In this document: piece after piece, positions 1 to 8,221 of the stretch
How the letters are laid out: each line of letters starts with the position of its first letter
Position numbering within the stretch: position 1 is the first letter of the stretch
Assembly: GCA_028868375.1 (NCBI GenBank)
Contig: JAGWUP010000007.1
Location: forward strand, 100,950 to 164,949
From: Elusimicrobiota bacterium
GTDB taxonomy: Bacteria; Elusimicrobiota; Elusimicrobia; UBA1565; UBA9628
Reading direction: 5' to 3'
DNA: 64,000 nt
Notes under the pieces: generated by a model
The model's database searches: none
What the model was told of the DNA's origin: nothing
The model's input: only the letters and a program-made list of their open reading frames with translations
Program-made: the position numbers and the translations under genes

Positions 1-289
1 CATTTCCTAGTAAAAATTGAGACCATTCTTCTAATTTTTTTAATCTATTTTCAAAATCTTTAGGAAGAACTTTTTCTTTTACTTTCATCTGATACTCTAG
101 CTCGCTTTTATCATAATTAAAGTGAGCCTCACATCCAACAATACAGCTATCTACTATCATAGGCCAATATTTTAAATGATTAACCTGAGCCTCTGTTAAT
201 AGTCCGGTTCTTCTAGTTAAGTCCCTAAGTTTAATTAATTCTTCTGTAGAAACTTTTCCATCATCATCTTTTACTGTCTTTTCATCCAT
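1..289 (-). CDS. Unidentified protein, N-terminal part only
   Basis: Minus-strand reading frame opening with ATG at 289 and running off the left edge, about 96 codons visible. It overlaps the end of the SbcD-like gene by 19 bases, so it is translationally coupled and belongs to the same leftward operon. The visible part is charged and mostly helical (Lys, Glu, Asp rich), with no motif I recognise. One CGG triplet at 204-206 is out of phase (it spans ACC GGA), so no frameshift is expected here. The function is unknown. Confidence 0.7.
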   Translation of the reverse strand, partial: MDEKTVKDDDGKVSTEELIKLRDLTRRTGLLTEAQVNHLKYWPMIVDSCIVGCEAHFNYDKSELEYQMKVKEKVLPKDFENRLKKLEEWSQFLLGN

Positions 290-1276
290 TCTATTTTCTC
301 CATTGATATTGCTAATAATCTGTTTTTGTCGGTACCATTTTTAGGAATATAAGAATCTAAATATTTTTTAAAAGCTACATTCAATCCTTCGCTTTCTTTA
401 ATCTTTATTTGCTCTTTTTTGTCTACAAAATTTCTTAATCTATAGCCTTTGCCTGATAATTCTTTATTTCTTTTTTCTACGTAATCTTCTGGACCATGTA
501 TATCTATGATTATAGTTGCATTTTTATCTGGTATTATAGCAGGAATATTGGGATAATCCTTGAATGAAAGAATGGGTCTACAAACATCGCTAGTATCTAT
601 AAAAGTTTTATTTACAATAATTCCACTTTCTTTATCATGCTCTATGATCCAAACACCTTTTTCTTCATTGGCATCTGATACTGAACGCCATCTTGGACTT
701 CCTATGTACCATATTTTATCGAAACTTTGGGTTCGGTGTATATGACCGCAAACAACTTCTTTTTGATTTATACTTTTTGGATCTGCTCCATTCTTAGAAT
801 AAAATCCGTTTTCATATTCACAACCATTAAATTCCTGATGACAATATAAAGTATTAGTATTATAATTATTACAATTTTTTATAAAAGTTTCATTATTGTA
901 ATAATGGGGCATAAACAAAATATTATCATATTGTAACGGTTCATCTATTATAGTCAGATTATCATAAATATTTTTAAATACACTTAATGAATGTTCTTGT
1001 GAATCAATTCCCGAACCAGCCTTATCATGATTTCCTAAAATAACCCATACTCTAAAATTATATTCCTTACATAATCTATAAAATGATTCTTTCCAAAAAT
1101 TTAATACATAAGAATTTATTATACTATGAGTATGAAATCCGGTCCCCCATAAAGCATATAATATCAGGATTTGATTTTTGAGCTACATTTATTATTAAAT
1201 TAATTAATTTTTTACATTCTTCTAATTCTTCAAAAGTTGCATGGAAATCTCCACAGCACATTATCCTGTATGACAT
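271..1276 (-). CDS. sbcD: SbcD / gp47-like metallophosphoesterase (recombination nuclease subunit), one +1 site
   Basis: Calcineurin-like phosphoesterase of the Mre11/SbcD/T4 gp47 type, about 334 aa after one +1 shift at CGG 1139-1141. The N-terminal part has CGDFHATF (metal-binding DxH) and ends in frame zero at FMGD followed by CGG. After the shift the frame reads GDGFHTHS, then LGNHDKAG, YCHQEF and CGHIHR, which are the ordered metal-binding motifs of the family. The two pieces therefore form one enzyme. It should pair with the SbcC-like ATPase at 8214 to process DNA ends during recombination. I chose ATG 1276, just after the previous stop; an in-frame ATG lies five codons later. Without the shift a stop follows after five codons, leaving only one metal site. 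Confidence 0.85.
1139..1141 (-). other. CGG +1 site 1 (SbcD-like)
   Basis: GAC-C-GGA. Gives GDGFHTHS. Frame zero stops after five codons (TAG). Confidence 0.8.
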
Positions 1277-1280
1277 ATAT

Positions 1281-1655
1281 CTATTTAGGGCTTGTATCTA
1301 ATTTAATATTACTAGAAGCCATTACAGCCTCTTTTGGTACAAAAACAACTTTTTTGCCATTTAAATAAAATACTTCTTTAGCCCATTGTTGTGTTTCTAC
1401 TGCGTCCCCTTTAACATAAATATATCTTTCAATTTGCATTGAATATCCAAACTCATCGTTAGAAAAAGCTCTTTCTAAACATGTCAAAGAATGTTTTTGT
1501 TCTATAAATGAAAATCCAGATCCAGACATTTTAACTCCAGTTCTTTCTGGTGCTAAAACTATGGCGTAATGATTTAAAGTATGAACTTCTATGACAGGCT
1601 CTGTGTTTGCATTGCAGTCACATTTTTCTGATTTTTCTATTTCTGGTTCATTCAT
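1281..1655 (-). CDS. Unidentified 124-aa protein
   Basis: The ATG overlaps the stop of the sigma-factor gene (ATGA), so it is coupled to it, and it is followed within a few bases by the SbcD-like gene. The N-terminus is acidic with a CDC motif. The rest alternates hydrophobic and polar residues like a small beta-rich domain. There is no signal peptide or membrane segment and no family I recognise. It contains no in-frame CGG. Confidence 0.75.
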   Translation of the reverse strand: MNEPEIEKSEKCDCNANTEPVIEVHTLNHYAIVLAPERTGVKMSGSGFSFIEQKHSLTCLERAFSNDEFGYSMQIERYIYVKGDAVETQQWAKEVFYLNGKKVVFVPKEAVMASSNIKLDTSPK

Positions 1656-2676
1656 ATTTCTATTCCTTTCATTCTTAATATCTTTTTTTCAAATATAGTC
1701 AAACTATCATAAGCTTTTCTTAATGCATTGTACGTATTATTGCTTTCTACTATTTCATCTGGTCTATATCTAGGATCTTCATATTGAGTTTCATTTTCTT
1801 CTCCATCTTCTGAAGTTAAAGTAGATTCTAATGAAACATGACTTGCCGCCACCATAAGATTTCTGATTTCAACCGGATTAGTTATTTTAGATTTTTCTAA
1901 AACATCTTTATTAATATCCTCTGATAAATTATCATAATCTACAGTTTGATCTGATCCTTCTTTATTTACTTTATTAGCCCTATATATCTTATTTTTGTCA
2001 GAAGGATAGAAGTGTACAATTGTATCACTATAGGTTTCTATTGCATTGCCAGTCATTCTTCCTATTGCGACCGATCTAAATACGGGCGTATATGGTAAAA
2101 CAAATTTATCTATAGCATTTATTAATCCCTCTGCCATTATTTGTATTAAATCCATATAAGATCCGATGAGATTTAGGAGTTTTAGACCAAAAAATTCTTG
2201 CTCTAGATATAGCTAAGGGCATATTTAATTCAACTAATTCATTTCTCATTTTTTCTATTTGCGTAGCTAAATTTCTTATATCTTTGTTTATCCTATAATT
2301 GTACATATTCAAAACGAATGATATAAATAAATAATTAAAATTATACTTAGAAAGATTCTTTATATTTTCATTTTTTATAGCAGGGATAATTTCTTTTGCA
2401 AATACTTCTTTTCTTTCTCTAAAATATGGTTGAGCAGCTAATATATTCTTTTTATCTTCTATTATCATTCTTATAAATTCTTTATATATAACATTACAAT
2501 ATTTATGTTTATTTATCTTTAGCCTAAACTTTTTCTCTAATTTAACTAAAGTTTCTATCTGATTTTTTTGTAATTTATCCCATTCATCTTTGTCTACATC
2601 ATATCCAGAAATTATTTCATCTCCGAATACTAGCAAATTGAATAAAATGATTGTCTATTGTAAAATCTTTAATCAT
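1652..2676 (-). CDS. Sigma-70-family factor (T4 gp55-like), two +1 sites
   Basis: About 340 aa when read through +1 sites at 2623-2625 (codon 18) and 2163-2165. After the second shift, SYMDLIQIMAEGLINAIDKF matches sigma region 2 (the DLIQEG..GL..A..KF signature that contacts core polymerase), directly continuing NMPLAISRARIFWSKTPKSH of the upstream frame. The C-terminus stops at LTIFEKKILRMKGIEI, which looks like the start of region 4.1 without the DNA-binding helix-turn-helix, as in short phage late factors such as gp55. The ATG at 2676 overlaps the helicase stop. It probably directs phage-specific promoters. Needing two recoding events makes this regulator strongly dependent on the CGG mechanism. 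Confidence 0.75.
2163..2165 (-). other. CGG +1 site 3 (sigma)
   Basis: CAT-C-GGA. Shifted frame starts the region 2 signature SYMDLIQIM. Confidence 0.8.
2623..2625 (-). other. CGG +1 site 2 (sigma)
   Basis: ATT-C-GGA, codon 18. Frame zero is CGG AGA TGA. Confidence 0.75.
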
Positions 2677-4133
2677 TTATTATATTTACAGGAGGATATA
2701 TAGATTCATATATCCTTTTCCTCTCCATAGCATGTCTGTTTAACATTGGTATATTTTCTATATTAAAATCTATTATATAACAAAAATCTTTCCCAGGCAC
2801 TTTTCTTAATCCCCTGCCTACAGCTTGTCTAAATCTTATTTCTGATTTGCCACCTTTAATTAAAATAACTGCCTGCACCGGCAAGACATTAGTTCCCATA
2901 CTTATACAATCAGTTCCGATTAGTATCGGATACTCTAAATTATTAAATTGTTCTACTAATTTAGTTGGATTCTCTTTCTTTATTCCCTCAAAGCCATCTA
3001 CATTTCCGCCAAAAGCAAATTTATGATCAAATTTTAAAAGAGGAGAAATCAATTTATATTGTTCTAATTCATCCAATAATATTAATACTGGAAATCCCAT
3101 TTCTCCAACAAATTTATTTGCTAAAAAAGCCGCCTTTTCATATACTTTTTCATTATATAAATAATGTTTTCTTATCATAGCCAAAGCTTCAGCAGAGGAA
3201 TAAGCAGACTCGCTTATTATATTAAACATTTTAAATATTGGCTTAGATATAAAACTCTTATCAACTAAATCTTGTACAGTAAGTTTGCCCACTATTGGTC
3301 CTATTAAACCTTTTAATAAAAGTTCACTACCATCATTTCTTGTTTGAGTCCCAGAAACGAAATACCTGTATGGAACATTTTTACATATTCCATTACAAAC
3401 ACTTAAGAGAGTTTCCGTAGGAACCGTATGACTTTCGTCTACTATTAAAACTTTACACTTAATTAAGTGTTTGTAGGCATGTATCTTTTCATCTTTTACA
3501 TTAGTTAATGATTTTGCTATTCCAACTGTTATAGGTTTATCAACTTCTCTTCGGCCTGCTCCAAATCTACCTACATATCTAGGACCATAGTATCTATAGA
3601 ACATTTCATATAATTGATTAAAAATATTTTCTGTAGGAGCTATGATTAAAGATTTAAGTTGGTGTCTTCTAACTAACTCATAAATAATGGCACTTTTGCC
3701 TCCAGATGTGGCTCCGTTCTATAGAGGCGTGTTTTGATTCAATTAGTTTATTTACCATTTCTTCTTGATAATAATATAATGGAAACTCTAATTTTTTAGA
3801 TATAGGGATATATCCTTCTTCTGGATATTCAACTAAATTAGTTAATTCAATGATTCCAAAATGATTTTTAATTGTTTCTAAAAGACCAGGATAAGTATAA
3901 AATCCTTTTTCATCCTCCATAACAAGAGAAACTTGTACTTTCTTTTTCATTGATTCTATCATCTTCTGTCTTGTAGATATTGAATAATCTCTATAAAAAT
4001 GTTTATTTTTCAACATCCTTTCTAAGGTATACTTATTTTGTTTAGACTCATATGATAGAAGTTTTTTAAATTCTTCTATAGGACAATCTATTTCTAGCCT
4101 AAGTTTTGTAGGACTTTCTAGTGTTAAATGCAT
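2669..4133 (-). CDS. SF2 DNA helicase, UvsW-like, one +1 site in the P-loop
   Basis: About 487 aa after one +1 shift at CGG 3714-3716. The frame-zero N-terminal 139 codons end HASIE before CGG. Skipping C gives GATSGGKS, a textbook Walker A motif whose first glycine is the recoded codon. Downstream are VLIVDESH (motif II, DExH type), SGT (motif III) and RQAVGRGLRK (motif VI, QxxGRxxR). T4 UvsW is the closest named relative by layout: a short N-terminal domain followed by two RecA-like domains. It would unwind branched DNA in recombination and replication. The start overlaps the neighbouring kinase gene by one base. Neither half can work alone because ATP binding is split exactly at the site. 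Confidence 0.85.
3714..3716 (-). other. CGG +1 site 4 (helicase)
   Basis: GAA-C-GGA. Supplies the first Gly of Walker A GATSGGKS. Confidence 0.9.
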
Positions 4134-4678
4134 TATAGTCTTTCTTTGATCGTATTATAGGCTATATTAAATCTGGTTTCTACATCGCCATCCAGATGTA
4201 TAAAGTTATCTATGTCAGTATAAGATTTCAATATATCAAGAGATTTTTTATGAAGATCAATAGAAAATTGCTCTGAATGAACTCTATTAGTATCTTTAAC
4301 ATTATTTCTTTTTACAGGATAACAGAAAAATACAATATCAACCTCATGTTCTTCTATTTTAGATCTAAAATAAGAATCTTGGTAATTTTTATCTTTGTAT
4401 AGTAAGGTATTAAATATGGAACTATCTGTTATTACTAACGGGCAAGAACCCAACATAACTTTTTGCAAATAAAACTGTTTTACAAATATTTTCAATTGAT
4501 CTTCATTTGTTAAAATAATATCTTTCCCCTCATTATCATATTTTTTTCTTGCTATATAATGTCTGGCATATTCTAATATAAATTCACAATGATGATTTTC
4601 TTCTTTTAATTTAGAGAAAATTTTAGCAGCTATAGTACTTTTACCAGATGCTGGCACCCCTATAAATTCAATAAACAT
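4133..4678 (-). CDS. P-loop kinase-like ATPase (AAA_28/NadR type)
   Basis: 181 aa with an N-terminal Walker A motif GVPASGKST at residues 6-14 and a likely Walker B/acceptor region LVITDSS near residue 80. The size and layout resemble the NadR-type or nucleoside/nucleotide kinase group of P-loop proteins, but the substrate cannot be told. It overlaps the HAD-like gene by one base upstream and the helicase downstream, so it is part of the leftward operon. It has no in-frame CGG. A nucleotide-salvage role is an inference from the neighbouring phosphatase. Confidence 0.65.
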   Translation of the reverse strand: MFIEFIGVPASGKSTIAAKIFSKLKEENHHCEFILEYARHYIARKKYDNEGKDIILTNEDQLKIFVKQFYLQKVMLGSCPLVITDSSIFNTLLYKDKNYQDSYFRSKIEEHEVDIVFFCYPVKRNNVKDTNRVHSEQFSIDLHKKSLDILKSYTDIDNFIHLDGDVETRFNIAYNTIKERL

Positions 4679-5322
4679 TAATTTAGATCCTTCAATATAG
4701 TTTCAAATAACTCATTATAATTAGGCAATACTTTAAATTTATTATTTGCTTTTAATATACTATTTTCTATTTCTTTGTCATTATAAGGCATGTCTATTGA
4801 ATAAACTTTAAATAATTTACATTTAGGATAAAATTCAAACTTATTTAAAACATCTACACAATTATAAAGTTTATCATCAACAAATATAATTTTTTCTACT
4901 GAATATCTATCTATAAATCTATCATTTAATTCTTCTATTAAATTTGCTTTACTTTGTTTATAGCCTGTAAAAAAAATTTCATCATAATAAATATCAAGTT
5001 CTCTTAAATTTTTAATTCTATATATTTGTTTTTTTTGGTTTAAAGCAGTTACTAATATTATATGAACTCCTTCTATGTCTCTTAATTTTTCTATAAAATC
5101 TCTTGCTCCAGGTAAAGATTTAAGTAAACTAGGCCAATCTTCTGGAACCATATCTTTCCAATGTGCTATTTCCTTGCCTGGAATACAATCAGTCATACCC
5201 CAGCTCCCAGGCAAATAGCCTTTAGGAAATTTATAATTATATTTTTCTTCGTATAGACTTATTATATAACTATTAAAATCCAGTAATATCCCATCTACAT
5301 CTAAATAAACAATTTTCATCAT
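4678..5322 (-). CDS. HAD-superfamily phosphatase, possible 5'(3')-nucleotidase
   Basis: 214 aa beginning MMKIVYLDVDGILLDF, the DxDG motif I of the HAD superfamily (nucleophile and acid aspartates). IILVTA near residue 95 fits motif II and IIFVDDK near residue 153 fits the acidic motif IV. Phage homologues are often deoxynucleotidases or polynucleotide phosphatases. It is the first gene of the leftward operon, about 25 bases downstream of a GGATCTTA element on the minus strand. Two adjacent ATG codons are possible starts. There is no in-frame CGG. The substrate is not determined. Confidence 0.65.
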   Translation of the reverse strand: MMKIVYLDVDGILLDFNSYIISLYEEKYNYKFPKGYLPGSWGMTDCIPGKEIAHWKDMVPEDWPSLLKSLPGARDFIEKLRDIEGVHIILVTALNQKKQIYRIKNLRELDIYYDEIFFTGYKQSKANLIEELNDRFIDRYSVEKIIFVDDKLYNCVDVLNKFEFYPKCKLFKVYSIDMPYNDKEIENSILKANNKFKVLPNYNELFETILKDLN

Positions 5323-5344
5323 CTATTAGTATTATCAATAACTT

Positions 5345-5488
5345 TTAAGATCCTAAAGTGTTGGCACGCAGATAAGTTCTTATTATAAGTTTATTTACTA
5401 TAGAAGAGTTGTTTATATTACTTTAAGTATATTATATATTTTAGTAATAGTAGGTTTTAAGTCTGAGTGCCATAACTTAAGATCTTAA
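5345..5488. promoter_or_regulatory. Divergent intergenic region with imperfect inverted repeat
   Basis: The 193-base gap between the leftward and rightward operons holds two arms, 5345-5366 and 5468-5488, which read TTAAGATCCTAAAGTGTTGG and (reverse complement) TTAAGATCTTAAGTTATGG. Each arm lies about 25-30 bases upstream of the first gene on its side, so they look like paired operator or promoter elements for the two divergent transcripts. The AT-rich sequence between the arms could carry -10 elements but no clear -35/-10 pair stands out. Confidence 0.5.
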
Positions 5489-5515
5489 CCAGTAATGATA
5501 ATTGTTTGATGAGAA

Positions 5516-5932
5516 ATGAATAAGAATACAATTAGATATAATTCAAAGAAAGAAAAACTTTTTAAATTAGTTAAATCTTTGTCTAAGAATAGACCTTGTT
5601 TTGCAACTACTGAATATTTGGCTAAAACAATAGGAATGTCTAAAAGACAGGTTTATAGATATCTAAAAGATTTAAGATCTTCTCAAAAATTGTTTTCTTA
5701 TTCAGAAAGATATAGAGAACAAGATAAATATGGTAAAGTTAGATTTTATGAAAAGAGAATAATATCTAATAATAGAAATCAAATACCTATTAAAAAAGAT
5801 CCGCTGGACAGAATAATTAAAAGGGAAAATAATTACAAATATATCCCATTTCAAGAAAAAAGGAAAGATATTTTGTTTAATATTTTTTATGGAAGGAAGT
5901 TTACATGGAATATAGAAAAGTTAAATCTGTAG
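5516..5932 (+). CDS. Small winged-helix/HTH DNA-binding protein
   Basis: 138 aa, very basic. Residues 30-55 (ATTEYLAKTIGMSKRQVYRY) form a helix-turn-helix of the kind found in replication initiators and MarR/GntR-like regulators: helix, turn at IGMS, recognition helix with RQVYRYL. It is the first gene of the rightward operon, next to the inverted repeat at 5345-5488, so self-regulation or control of the divergent promoters is plausible. It overlaps the GroEL gene by 28 bases. No in-frame CGG. Confidence 0.6.
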   Translation: MNKNTIRYNSKKEKLFKLVKSLSKNRPCFATTEYLAKTIGMSKRQVYRYLKDLRSSQKLFSYSERYREQDKYGKVRFYEKRIISNNRNQIPIKKDPLDRIIKRENNYKYIPFQEKRKDILFNIFYGRKFTWNIEKLNL

Positions 5933-7731
5933 CTAAAAGAGTAGTGACTAAGGGTGATTTTCTGTCTCAAAAGATATTAAATACGATGAAAACTATTTCT
6001 GATATAGTGGGTGGTACTTTAGGTCCTGGAGGACAGCCTGTTTTAATAGAAAGACAAGAGTTAAATATTTGCCCGGTGATCAGTAAAGATGGCGTCAGTG
6101 TCTTTAAAAGTATTGGGTTCCTTGACCCCGTTTCTCATTGTATAATGGAATCAGCAAGAGACGCGGCCGTAAAGACAGGCAATGATGCAGGAGATGGTAC
6201 CACTACTGCTACTATCCTGGCTGAATCCATTGTTAGAAACCTTAATAACTATTTAAAAATTAATACAAAAGTTTCCCCTCAAAAAATAACTAGAAAAATA
6301 GAAGAAATTTTTGATAATATTATAGAGCCAACTTTAAACGAAGTATCTATAAAAATGCCAAATTCAATGGAAGAAGCAAAACCATTTATGAGAGCAATTG
6401 CTAGAATATCTGCAAATGGTGACGAAAAATTAGCAGATGCAGTTGTCAATTGTTTTGAACTTTGCGGGGATGAAGGCAACGTTACAATTATTGAATCATC
6501 CGGTCCTTCTCATTATGAAGTTGAAAGAATAGAAGGATTCCCTATTCCCATTGGTTATGAAGAATCTTGTGCTAAATTCTTCCCTGCTTTTATAAATGAC
6601 CCTGCTAAACAAAGGGTCTTTTTATCTAAACCAGTATTTGTTTTATATCATGGAAGAATATCTGAAACACAATTAATTGTCAAATTAATGATGGATATAT
6701 CGGATGCCTGGCAAAATAAAGACTTTACTAGTAATGTGATTTTAGTGTCTTGTGGTTTTTCTGAATCTGTCTTGGCTGATTTAGCAGGAAATTTCCCTTT
6801 ACCAAATACTATAAATGTTTTCCCATTAGTTGCGCCGATGAATGCTATTTTAAATAGTCAAATGCATTTCTTACAAGATTTATCTGCTTTTACTGGGGCT
6901 AAAATTTTTGATCCATTAAGCAATCCTATAAGTAAAGCAACAGTTGAAGATCTAGGATCTACTATGGAATCTTTTGAAGTTCTTAGATTTAGAAGTACTT
7001 TAGTTGGAAACCCCGATGAAATAGAAATATTTGACAGGATATCTGGACTTAAAGAACAATTGAAAACAGCAGAAAGTAAATATGAAGTTTCTATTTTAAA
7101 TGAGCGCATAGCTAAATTAACTGGAGGCATAGCTAGGCTTAAAGTAGTTGGTTCATCTAACGGAGAATTAAGAGAAAAGAAAGATAGAGCAGAAGATGCT
7201 GTCTGTGCAATTAGAGGCAGTATAAAAAGCGGATTTTTGCCCGGCGGCGGATGGGGATTATTAAAAGTTTGTGATAAGTTGAGCGAAAGTGAATATTATG
7301 ATGACGATGTGGTAACTAAAATTCTTATTCCTTCTTTGAAGGAACCTATTGTTAGATTATTATCTAATGTTGGTTTAAGCAGTGAAAGACAAAATGGTCC
7401 AACAGATCCTGGCCCACCGCTTGAAAATTCTGAATTGGATAGTATTATATATGCAATAGAAGATAATTTTGAGGATAATAAAACTATTGTTTATGATGCT
7501 CAGGAAAGAAAGCTTGTAGATGCTTTAGATCCTAAAAACATGATATTAGATAGTTTACCGGCAGTATTAGAGGCTGTTAGAAACGCTATTTCTATTGCGT
7601 CATTGCTAGGAACTCTGGGTGGAGTTGTTGTTTTTGAAAGAGATGATGTTTTAGAAAGAACAGAATCATCAGATACTAACAGATTTTTAAGAGATGCAGG
7701 GGCAGAAAATCCTGCAAATGAAAGGATATAA
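5905..7731 (+). CDS. groEL: GroEL-like chaperonin
   Basis: 608 aa, somewhat longer than bacterial GroEL (about 545). Visible signatures are TLGPGGQPVLIE near residue 40, ISKDGVSVFKSI, the ATP-binding GNDAGDGTTTATILAE near residues 90-105, and SGFLPGGGWGL near residue 445. The Gly-Met-rich C-terminal tail of host GroEL is absent and is replaced by an acidic/polar tail. Phage chaperonins can fold capsid or other phage proteins without host GroES. No groES-like gene is visible here. ATG 5905 is preceded by GGAAGG. Eleven CGG triplets fall in this gene and none is in phase. Confidence 0.9.
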   Translation: MEYRKVKSVAKRVVTKGDFLSQKILNTMKTISDIVGGTLGPGGQPVLIERQELNICPVISKDGVSVFKSIGFLDPVSHCIMESARDAAVKTGNDAGDGTTTATILAESIVRNLNNYLKINTKVSPQKITRKIEEIFDNIIEPTLNEVSIKMPNSMEEAKPFMRAIARISANGDEKLADAVVNCFELCGDEGNVTIIESSGPSHYEVERIEGFPIPIGYEESCAKFFPAFINDPAKQRVFLSKPVFVLYHGRISETQLIVKLMMDISDAWQNKDFTSNVILVSCGFSESVLADLAGNFPLPNTINVFPLVAPMNAILNSQMHFLQDLSAFTGAKIFDPLSNPISKATVEDLGSTMESFEVLRFRSTLVGNPDEIEIFDRISGLKEQLKTAESKYEVSILNERIAKLTGGIARLKVVGSSNGELREKKDRAEDAVCAIRGSIKSGFLPGGGWGLLKVCDKLSESEYYDDDVVTKILIPSLKEPIVRLLSNVGLSSERQNGPTDPGPPLENSELDSIIYAIEDNFEDNKTIVYDAQERKLVDALDPKNMILDSLPAVLEAVRNAISIASLLGTLGGVVVFERDDVLERTESSDTNRFLRDAGAENPANERI

Positions 7732-7732
7732 A

Positions 7733-7969
7733 ATGGATAGATCTAAGATTGTTATTGGAAATATTGTACATTGTGTTCTTGGCAATAGATGTTTTCCTGC
7801 TGTAATAATAGCAGAACATGATGATGATAATAAGGCTTTTGAAAGATACGATTTAATGATTTTTACGGATAGAGGACCAGTAAATAAATTTGGTTCTTTA
7901 TTTAGTTTTGATTTATTGCATGGATCTTTCCATTCAGTAGATCAGTGTGAACATTTAAATCACAAATAA
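7733..7969 (+). CDS. Unidentified small protein
   Basis: 78 aa from ATG 7733, one base after the GroEL stop and preceded by AAAGGA. An upstream TTG in the same frame would lie inside groEL, so I prefer the ATG. The sequence begins with hydrophobic strands (IVIGNIVHCVLG) and looks like a small beta-barrel. No family recognised. Tightly packed with the next gene (stop followed directly by ATG). Confidence 0.6.
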   Translation: MDRSKIVIGNIVHCVLGNRCFPAVIIAEHDDDNKAFERYDLMIFTDRGPVNKFGSLFSFDLLHGSFHSVDQCEHLNHK

Positions 7970-8221
7970 ATGCCATTATTTTATTTTAAGTGTCCGTATT
8001 GTAATACACCATTCTCATTTCTTCTCAAGAATGAAAACGATGGAAAAGACAAAAAATGTAAAAATTGTAACATTCCATTAATAAGAACTATTAAATCACC
8101 AAATATTGAACATAAAGAGGTTTTAGACAATGGTGCTATGGTAAGAAAAGTAGAAAGATTAGTGGATTCTGAAGAAATTTTTAAAGAAAGAAGTAAAACG
8201 GATTCTACAAAAAGTGATTAA
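7970..8221 (+). CDS. Zinc-ribbon protein (FmdB-like)
   Basis: 83 aa starting MPLFYFKCPYC, with CPYC and CKNC pairs about 25 residues apart: a small zinc ribbon resembling the FmdB regulatory-protein family found in bacteria and phages. The rest is charged. It overlaps the SbcC-like gene by eight bases. Function unknown; a nucleic-acid or protein-interaction role is only inferred. Confidence 0.6.
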   Translation: MPLFYFKCPYCNTPFSFLLKNENDGKDKKCKNCNIPLIRTIKSPNIEHKEVLDNGAMVRKVERLVDSEEIFKERSKTDSTKSD

